Source: an uncultured Bacilli bacterium (GTDB taxonomy: Bacteria; Bacillota_I; Bacilli_A; RF39; UBA660). From it: a stretch of DNA of 5,206 nucleotides. Of this stretch, positions 1 through 4,427 are shown piece by piece (position 1 is the first letter of the stretch; every line of letters begins with the position of its first letter). The notes under the pieces were generated by a model. The model had not been told where the DNA came from, searched no databases, and saw only the letters and a list, made by a program, of their open reading frames with translations. The translations under genes and the position numbers were made by a program. The stretch spans positions 1-5,206 of the forward strand of contig CALWAA010000083.1 of NCBI GenBank assembly GCA_944372725.1. Reading direction: 5' to 3'.

Positions 1-32
1 TTTTCTAAACTTTTTTTATCAGTTTCACTCAT
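1..32 (-). CDS. 5' end of a leftward gene, possibly secE (partial)
   Basis: Only the first ten codons are visible, reading MSETDKKSLE on the minus strand from an ATG at 32-30. The start is well supported: the minus-strand leader has AAGGTG (44-39) six bases before the ATG, one of the strongest ribosome binding sites in the window. The protein runs off the left edge, so identity cannot be shown. The short polar, lysine-containing N-terminus and the position just downstream of a tRNA-Trp remnant fit secE (preprotein translocase subunit), which commonly follows tRNA-Trp in Clostridia and precedes nusG. That assignment is inference from gene order. If right, this is conserved host chromosome next to the end of an inserted element. 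Confidence 0.55.
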   Translation of the reverse strand, partial: MSETDKKSLE

Positions 33-37
33 TTGTA

Positions 38-46
38 TCACCTTCT
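38..46 (-). promoter_or_regulatory. Strong ribosome binding site of the leftward gene
   Basis: On the minus strand the sequence reads AGAAGGTGA, a near-perfect complement of the 16S rRNA 3' end, with six bases before the ATG at 32-30. It is the main evidence that a real gene begins at the left edge. Confidence 0.7.
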
Positions 47-59
47 TATATAATAATAT

Positions 60-88
60 AAAAAAAGACTCTTATGCCAAGGACCTTT
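60..88 (-). terminator. Possible intrinsic terminator or attenuator, leftward
   Basis: Read leftward, AAAGGTCCTT (88-79) can pair with AAGAGTCTTT (73-64) around the loop GGCAT, with one C-A mismatch and two G-U pairs. An unbroken run of seven T (66-60) follows and partly enters the stem. This resembles a Rho-independent terminator between the tRNA-Trp remnant and the leftward gene. There is no equivalent T-run for rightward transcription. It may be the original terminator of the tRNA gene. The mismatch and the low stem stability keep confidence moderate. Confidence 0.4.
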
Positions 89-99
89 AAGTTTCTTAA

Positions 100-143
100 T
101 GGCAGGGGCGGAGAGAATCAAATTCCCATCAAAAGTTTTGGAG
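100..143 (-). pseudogene. tRNA-Trp 3' half, likely attachment-site remnant
   Basis: Read on the minus strand from 143 to 100, this is the second half of a tRNA. It has anticodon loop CTCCAAA with anticodon CCA (141-139), the 3' anticodon strand ACTTT, a four-base variable loop, the T arm GGGAA-TTTGATT-CTCTC, acceptor strand CGCCCCT, discriminator G and an encoded CCA (102-100). The anticodon and the CGCCCCTGCCA end are characteristic of bacterial tRNA-Trp. The 5' half (D arm and 5' acceptor AGGGGCG) is absent beyond 143, and the inner anticodon stem no longer pairs. Two near-universal positions are altered: G53 is A (base 123), breaking the 53-61 pair, and C56 is T (base 120). It therefore cannot be a working tRNA. 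Tyrosine-recombinase elements commonly recombine at the anticodon loop and leave such a 3' fragment at the distal end. The intact tRNA-Trp should lie at the other end of the element. Confidence 0.75.
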
Positions 144-167
144 TATTTCGTACAAATTTACTTTTGG
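130..167. repeat. Inverted repeat spanning the tRNA-fragment junction
   Basis: CAAAAGT (130-136) is repeated in inverse as ACTTTTG (161-167). Inside it a second short pair, TTTG (137-140) and CAAA (153-156), can extend the stem. The arms straddle the point where tRNA homology stops (143/144). Two similar direct copies, GTTTTGGAG (135-143) and CTTTTGGCAG (161-170), also flank the junction. Such repeats are plausible recombinase core-binding sites, but the arms are AT-rich and part of the pairing belongs to the tRNA itself. Confidence 0.4.
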
Positions 168-247
168 CAGTTTTTAATTGATTTTTATTATAATAAAATG
201 AATTTATTATTATTTTTTGATTAAATTTTTATTAAATTTAATTAATC

Positions 248-295
248 TGTACATAAATTGTACATTTTTAATTGTACTAAATAAAATTATGTACA
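248..295. repeat. Cluster of TGTAC motifs with 9-bp inverted repeat
   Basis: TGTACATAA (248-256) and TTATGTACA (287-295) form a perfect 9-bp inverted repeat separated by 30 bases. Between them lie two more copies of TGTAC, at 259-263 and 273-277, giving four in 47 bases; one further GTAC sits at 150-153. At this base composition GTAC should be rare, so the clustering looks meaningful. Plausible roles are operator sites for a regulator of the operon or arm-type integrase sites near an element end. The sequence does not decide between them. Confidence 0.45.
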
Positions 296-445
296 ATTTT
301 AAACAAGACTTATGTTTAGAGTTAAATTTATAACTAATATTAAATGAATTATTAATTTTATATGAGACATTTTCACTAATTAATTTCATATTTTTAATCA
401 ATTTTTATTGACATAAATTAAGACTGAGCTCAATTATATTGTTTG

Positions 446-474
446 TTGACAAATAGTAAATATTGGTATATCAT
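446..474 (+). promoter_or_regulatory. Sigma-A type promoter for the operon
   Basis: A consensus -35 box TTGACA (446-451) is followed after 17 bases by TATCAT (469-474), five of six matches to the -10 consensus. Transcription would start near 481, giving a leader of about 150 bases before the first gene. A palindrome TGAGCTCA (425-432) lies just upstream. A second TTGACA at 408-413 has no good -10 box at normal spacing. Confidence 0.6.
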
Positions 475-631
475 ACAGATTAATTATTGCTTGTGACATT
501 TTATTAGCATATGAATAATGGATACATAATATTTTTTTTGCTATATATGAAAATAATTAATTTGTGCAAATAGGAAATTTTATTATAAATTATTAAATTT
601 TTGGTGTTGATGTAAGGGAGGTTATAAGTAT

Positions 632-1504
632 ATGAAATATTCAGCACTTATTGGTAATCCAGTTGAACATAGTATAGCTCCATATTTATTTGATTTAATA
701 ACTAGAAAAATGAATCTTGAATATGCACATTTAAAAATAAATGTTCCACATTCTTCTGATTTGAAAAAGTATATAGAGGCTATGAAACAACTTGAATTTG
801 TTGGATTTAACATTACTTGTCCATATAAAGTAGACATGTTTAATATTTTGAGTGATAGCGAATTAGATAAAAAAAAAAAAAAAATTCATTCTATTAATTC
901 AGTAGTTATAAAAGATAACTGCCTAAAAGGTTATAATACTGATGGCAAGGCTGCAATGCTATCGATAGAAAAATTTTATAAAATTTCTGCAGATGACCAT
1001 GTTGTAATTTTAGGGTCTGGTGGTGTTGCTTATCCAATATTATATGAGATATTAAAAAGAACTAAAAATATAGTAGTGTTTAATGAAAACATTAATGATG
1101 CAGTTAAGATGTGTAGTATTATTAAATGTTCTGTCAATTGTTATGATTTTTCAAATGAAGAAATATTTATAAAAGAATTGAATAAAGCATCTATTATAAT
1201 TAATGCTACTTCTGTGGGTATGTTTCCGAATTCAAATGATTCACTTATTAGTAAAAAGATATTTTCAAAGTTGGATAAAAAACAAAGATGTTATTTTGAT
1301 GTTATTTTTAATCCTTGGGAAACTCAATTTTTAAAAAATGTAAAGGGACAAAATAGTATTTGTATTAGTGGTGGATATATGTTAATATTTCAAGCAATTC
1401 TTGTTTTATCATTATGGCTAAATAATCCAGTAGAATTATCAAACAATGATATTGATGACATTGTAATAAAATTGAAAAGGTTTTTAAAAGAAAATTATGA
1501 TTGA
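632..1504 (+). CDS. aroE: Shikimate dehydrogenase family (AroE-like) oxidoreductase
   Basis: The family reduces 3-dehydroshikimate to shikimate, or related cyclic acids, with NAD(P)H in the cytoplasm. At 290 residues it has normal length and both domains. Substrate-domain motifs are GNPVEHS (8-14), NITCPYK (60-66, catalytic Lys66), Asn89 in SINSV and Asp104 in YNTDG. The Rossmann part has ILGSGG (126-131), NATSVG (191-196), FDVIFNPWET (222-231) and GGYMLIFQ (247-254, Gln254). Two departures stand out. The second serine of the usual HSxS motif is Ala16, and the N-R-T motif that normally holds the NADP phosphate reads NEN (151-153). This hints at an altered substrate and possibly NAD use, so it may be a specialised paralogue rather than the housekeeping AroE. 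The ATG at 632 follows AAGGGAGG (614-621) by ten bases. A run of 16 A (869-884) lies inside the gene. It heads the operon and overlaps the next gene by 8 bases. Confidence 0.85.
   Translation: MKYSALIGNPVEHSIAPYLFDLITRKMNLEYAHLKINVPHSSDLKKYIEAMKQLEFVGFNITCPYKVDMFNILSDSELDKKKKKIHSINSVVIKDNCLKGYNTDGKAAMLSIEKFYKISADDHVVILGSGGVAYPILYEILKRTKNIVVFNENINDAVKMCSIIKCSVNCYDFSNEEIFIKELNKASIIINATSVGMFPNSNDSLISKKIFSKLDKKQRCYFDVIFNPWETQFLKNVKGQNSICISGGYMLIFQAILVLSLWLNNPVELSNNDIDDIVIKLKRFLKENYD
869..884 (+). repeat. A16 homopolymer inside the AroE-like gene
   Basis: Sixteen consecutive A encode Lys80-Lys84 and the first base of Ile85, in the linker between the catalytic Lys66 and Asn89. Adding one A leads to TAA at 895-897 and removing one leads to TAG after six codons, so either slip gives a product of about 88-90 residues lacking the Rossmann domain. 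It is a candidate site for polymerase slippage or on/off length variation. Confidence 0.7.
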
Positions 1505-2135
1505 GCAGATAGTTTCTGGTTTTCCATATAAGCCAGAAAAGGGTTGTTTTGGTTTCTCTAGTTGCATTCTAATTAGAGATTCAAAAAATATTTTGTTTGA
1601 TACTGGTGGATATAATGTTAGAAGTGTTATTAAAAGTTATTTAAATGATATAGATTGTGTAGTTATTTCCCATTTGCATTTTGATCATTGTTCAAATTTA
1701 GATTTATTTATTGAAAAGAAAATACCTATATATATATCAGCAAAAGAACTTATATCTTATAATGAAAATAAGGATAATGACTCTGATTTGTTTAGTTATT
1801 TTGAGTGTATAAAAGATAAATTAAATATAATTGAAATAGATAATGTTTTTCAGTTGAGTAATAAAGTTAAAATAATATTTACTTTGGGGCATACTAATGG
1901 TCATATTTCTTTGGAGGTTGTGGACGGTAGTAATTTAGTTTTGCTTGCTGGTGATTCTATAAAAAGTTATAATGATTATATCGATACAAATTCATATGGG
2001 AATGCAGTTAATCCAAAGAAATATTTAGATACAAAAAAAATAATCAAAAAGAAATATGATATTATTTATCCTGGACATGATAGTGTTATTATAAATGGGA
2101 AAAGAGGTATACAAATGGAGTTGAGGCAATTTTGA
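1497..2135 (+). CDS. Metallo-beta-lactamase-fold hydrolase
   Basis: This is a 212-residue single-domain MBL-fold enzyme with the complete two-metal ligand set. SHLHFDH gives His59, His61, Asp63 and His64; GHTNGH gives His132; AGD gives bridging Asp153; YPGHD gives His194. The N-terminal strand pair ILIRDSKNILFDTGG (24-38) is also typical. There is no signal peptide, so it is presumably cytoplasmic and zinc-dependent. The fold covers lactonases, thioesterases, phosphodiesterases and glyoxalase-type enzymes, and the substrate cannot be read from the motifs. The overall layout is closest to short lactonase or glyoxalase-II-like members. The start codon overlaps the upstream gene by 8 bases with only a weak purine stretch in front (AAAAGG at 1475-1480 is too distant), which suggests translational coupling. 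Hydrolysis of a lactone or thioester in the operon's pathway, or a protective role, are both possible. Confidence 0.85.
   Translation: MIEQIVSGFPYKPEKGCFGFSSCILIRDSKNILFDTGGYNVRSVIKSYLNDIDCVVISHLHFDHCSNLDLFIEKKIPIYISAKELISYNENKDNDSDLFSYFECIKDKLNIIEIDNVFQLSNKVKIIFTLGHTNGHISLEVVDGSNLVLLAGDSIKSYNDYIDTNSYGNAVNPKKYLDTKKIIKKKYDIIYPGHDSVIINGKRGIQMELRQF
2118..2127 (+). promoter_or_regulatory. Ribosome binding site that fixes the TTG start
   Basis: GGAG (2118-2121) and GAGG (2124-2127) precede the TTG at 2132-2134 by ten and four bases. No ATG in the right frame lies nearby, and the TTG gives MKKKIAICIPTYNE, placing the first beta strand of the GT-A fold at the normal position. The TTG overlaps the upstream TGA stop as TTGA, so reinitiation is likely. 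Confidence 0.6.
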
Positions 2136-3202
2136 AAAAGAAAATAGCAATATGTATTCCTACATATAATGAATGTAAAAATATTGAGAATACAACTAGA
2201 AAAATAGATACCTGTTTAAAAAAATATAGTAGATTAGGTTTTGAGACAATAATAGTAAATGCTGATAATAATAGTGATGATAATACGAATGCAAAATTTA
2301 ACAAATTAAAGACAACAAGCAAAAAAGTAAGCCTTATTTCTAATAAAATAGGAAAAGGTAATAATTTACTTAACTTCTTTAAGTTTTGTGATAAAGAAAA
2401 CATTGATTATGCATTAACTATAGATGCTGATGTGAAATCATTAAAACCAATTTGGATTGATAAGTATTTGAAAGAACTAATACAGGGAAAAAAAGATTAT
2501 GTTACACCTATATACCAAAGAAGCAGGTATGAGGGAAGTACTACTAATCATTTTGCATTTCCAATTGTTTTTATTACAACAGGTAAACCAATTAGGCAAC
2601 CAATAGCAGGCGATTTTGCTTTTAATTTAAAATTTGTAAGGCTTTTGTTAAAATATAAAGTTAATGAATCGATTAGGCAATATGGAATTGATATATTTAT
2701 GACAATGATAGCTTGCTATAACAATTTAAATGTTTCGCAAATAAATTTAGATAAAAAGATACATAATCCTAGTAATGGCAAAATGGAAAAAATGTTTGGA
2801 GAGGTTTTGGATGCTTTTTTATACATTTGGAAACAACTTGTAAAAGAACATCCTTTTGAATATAGAAATATAGAAAAAATATGTATATCTAGTGATAATT
2901 CAATTTTATCAACACGAAAATTCAATCATAAAAAGGAAGCAATTATTTTATATAAAAAATATGAAAATAAATTATCTTCTTCTATAATGAAAAATATTGA
3001 AGAAGTATGGATAAGTATAATTGTAAAAGTAATAAAAAATCCTTATTCAATAACTTCTATAAAAAAAGAAGAGATAAAATCAGCATTTATATTTAGAGCA
3101 GTTTCCTTTTGGTTAAAATCAGAAAGATACAGTTCTAAATATTGTGAAGAACTTATATTAAAACAAGTTAAAAAAATAAATAAACAAATGAAAGGAATTT
3201 AA
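2132..3202 (+). CDS. GT-A (family 2-like) glycosyltransferase, GpgS/MGS-like motifs
   Basis: This 356-residue protein has a GT-A nucleotide-sugar fold. The first strand is IAICIPTYNE (5-14), followed by NADNNSDDNT (43-52) and a DxD metal motif Asp98-Ala-Asp100 in LTIDADVKSL. Later come RQPIAGDFAF (155-164), QYGIDIFMT (183-191) and DKKIHNPS (207-214), whose His211 is a likely metal ligand. The RQPxxGD, YGxD/E and distal His pattern resembles glucosyl-3-phosphoglycerate synthases and mannosylglycerate synthases (families GT81/GT78), which glycosylate a small carboxylic acceptor. This is motif resemblance, not proof. There are no membrane segments or signal peptide, so it is a soluble cytoplasmic enzyme. 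The last 120 residues are a lysine-rich helical tail of unknown role. It starts at TTG overlapping the upstream stop and ends one base before the next ATG. Donor sugar and acceptor are unknown; a cell-surface glycan role is less likely given its neighbours. Confidence 0.8.
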   Translation: MKKKIAICIPTYNECKNIENTTRKIDTCLKKYSRLGFETIIVNADNNSDDNTNAKFNKLKTTSKKVSLISNKIGKGNNLLNFFKFCDKENIDYALTIDADVKSLKPIWIDKYLKELIQGKKDYVTPIYQRSRYEGSTTNHFAFPIVFITTGKPIRQPIAGDFAFNLKFVRLLLKYKVNESIRQYGIDIFMTMIACYNNLNVSQINLDKKIHNPSNGKMEKMFGEVLDAFLYIWKQLVKEHPFEYRNIEKICISSDNSILSTRKFNHKKEAIILYKKYENKLSSSIMKNIEEVWISIIVKVIKNPYSITSIKKEEIKSAFIFRAVSFWLKSERYSSKYCEELILKQVKKINKQMKGI

Positions 3203-3203
3203 A

Positions 3204-4409
3204 ATGAAGAAAATTATTATAAACTCTGATTATAACGATCCAAATAATTGTAATATTGAAGTAGTAGAAAGAAAAGGTTTAGGTCATCCTGACTCTTTAG
3301 CTGATATGCTTGCTAAAGAATGCTCAAGAGCATATTCAAAATTTTGTATTGATAACTTTGGGTGTGTTTTGCACCATAATTTTGATAAATTATATATAGG
3401 GGCAGGGTGCTTTAGGTATGAAAATAATTGTATGAAAATGTATGATAAAGTGAAGGTGTTTTTAAATGGTAGAGCTAGTAATACTATGAATGGGAAAACT
3501 ATTGATTTAGAGAAATTATTAAAACCTGTTATAAAAAAATACATACATAGTATTTTACCAAGATTAGATGTAGATAATGAACTCGATATACATATTAATT
3601 GTACACAAAATACAAAGATGAGTAATTGGTTTAGCCCTGAAAATATATCTGATATTCCAGATGCAAAAGAATTATTTGCAAATGATACTTCTTTATGTAT
3701 ATCACATTTTCCAAATACAATATGCGAAAATATTACTTTAGAAGCAGAACGATTTTTTTGGAATTTTGATGGAGAATATCCATCTCCAAAGTATAGTAAT
3801 GTTGGTCAAGATATTAAAGTAATGACTTCAAGAATTAATAATAATATTGATGTTACAATATGTTTGCCAGTATACTCGGATGTCTTTAAAAACTTTGAAG
3901 AATATAAAGAAATTGTTAAAGATTATGAACAAAAACTTACAACTTTTCTTTTAACAAAAGTTCCTAAAGAATTTAACATAAATATAGCAATTAATAGATT
4001 AGCTGATGGAAATTATAGAAATTATAGTCTTATTAAAGGAAGTTGTATAGAATGTGGCGAGGAAGGTGTAGTTGGTAGAGGTAATGATTCAAGAGGATTA
4101 ATATCAGCATTACGTTCACATACTATGGAAGCTCCTTTTGGTAAAAATGAAAGATATCATACAGGAAGAGTTTTATCTTATGTTAGTAATCTTACAACGA
4201 AAAGAATATATCAAGAATGTAATATTAAAAGTTCGTTATATTGTTTAACTAGAAATAGAAATAAACTAATGGAACCTTTTATGCTATATTTAAGTGTTAA
4301 TAAAAGTATTTCTAAAGAAGAAGAAAGAAGAATAGAAAAAATTATTGAAGAAGAGTTTAATGAAAAGACGTATTTATTAAAAATTTTAAATGATAAATCT
4401 ATATATTGA
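3204..4409 (+). CDS. mat: Archaeal-type S-adenosylmethionine synthetase
   Basis: This enzyme makes S-adenosylmethionine from methionine and ATP, releasing phosphate and pyrophosphate. It belongs to the archaeal-type family (AdoMet_Synthase), distinct from bacterial MetK, and at 401 residues is full length. Family motifs are VERKGLGHPDSLAD (21-34), LHHNFDK (56-62) with the acidic metal-site residue, NGRAS (88-92), LDVDNE (121-126), LFANDTS (157-163), LEAERF (179-184), VGQDIKVM (200-207), GVVGRGNDSRGLI (288-300), TMEAPFGKN (307-315) and YHTGRV (318-323). Unusual are two cysteines, CIEC (281-284), just before the glycine-rich loop where most relatives have small or acidic residues. The ATG at 3204 has AAAGGA (3191-3196) seven bases before it and lies one base after the preceding stop. 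A second SAM synthetase in a bacterial operon suggests a dedicated SAM supply, or use of a methionine analogue, for methyltransferase or radical-SAM steps probably encoded downstream. Confidence 0.9.
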   Translation: MKKIIINSDYNDPNNCNIEVVERKGLGHPDSLADMLAKECSRAYSKFCIDNFGCVLHHNFDKLYIGAGCFRYENNCMKMYDKVKVFLNGRASNTMNGKTIDLEKLLKPVIKKYIHSILPRLDVDNELDIHINCTQNTKMSNWFSPENISDIPDAKELFANDTSLCISHFPNTICENITLEAERFFWNFDGEYPSPKYSNVGQDIKVMTSRINNNIDVTICLPVYSDVFKNFEEYKEIVKDYEQKLTTFLLTKVPKEFNINIAINRLADGNYRNYSLIKGSCIECGEEGVVGRGNDSRGLISALRSHTMEAPFGKNERYHTGRVLSYVSNLTTKRIYQECNIKSSLYCLTRNRNKLMEPFMLYLSVNKSISKEEERRIEKIIEEEFNEKTYLLKILNDKSIY

Positions 4410-4427
4410 TAGAAAGGAATTTTTATA

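Larger units (their letters stand above)
154..631. other. Gene-free AT-rich intergenic stretch
   Basis: No protein gene is supported here on either strand; the open frames present lack ribosome binding sites and are what AT-rich sequence gives by chance. The left part carries the TGTAC cluster (248-295). Between it and the promoter there are only small palindromes: AGTTA-N6-TAACT at 320-335 and TGAGCTCA at 425-432, the latter 13 bases before the -35 box and so a possible operator half. The right part is the promoter (446-474) and a leader of about 150 bases that contains T8 (532-539), with no riboswitch fold I can recognise. Confidence 0.6.

Noticed and set aside
100..160. T-box or other tRNA-sensing riboswitch upstream of the leftward gene
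   Set aside because: There is no T-box consensus or specifier loop. The similarity is to the tRNA itself, including the acceptor strand, discriminator and CCA.
210..401. Open frame of 63 codons on the minus strand
   Set aside because: It has no ribosome binding site, its composition is that of random AT-rich DNA, and it overlaps the TGTAC repeat cluster. No domain is recognisable.
408..440. Second promoter using TTGACA at 408-413
   Set aside because: No acceptable -10 box occurs at 16-18 bases; the nearest TATATT is about 21 bases away.
501..539. Hairpin plus T8 in the operon leader as an intrinsic terminator
   Set aside because: The only stem available (TTATT/AATAA) is short and has no G-C pairs, too weak for termination.
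622..837. Minus-strand open frame antisense to the AroE-like gene
   Set aside because: It is the shadow of a well-supported gene whose family motifs are all on the plus strand.
2089..2403. Minus-strand hydrophobic open frame of 104 codons
   Set aside because: Its apparent membrane character comes from reading the complement of lysine-rich codons in the glycosyltransferase. It lacks a ribosome binding site and spans two real genes.
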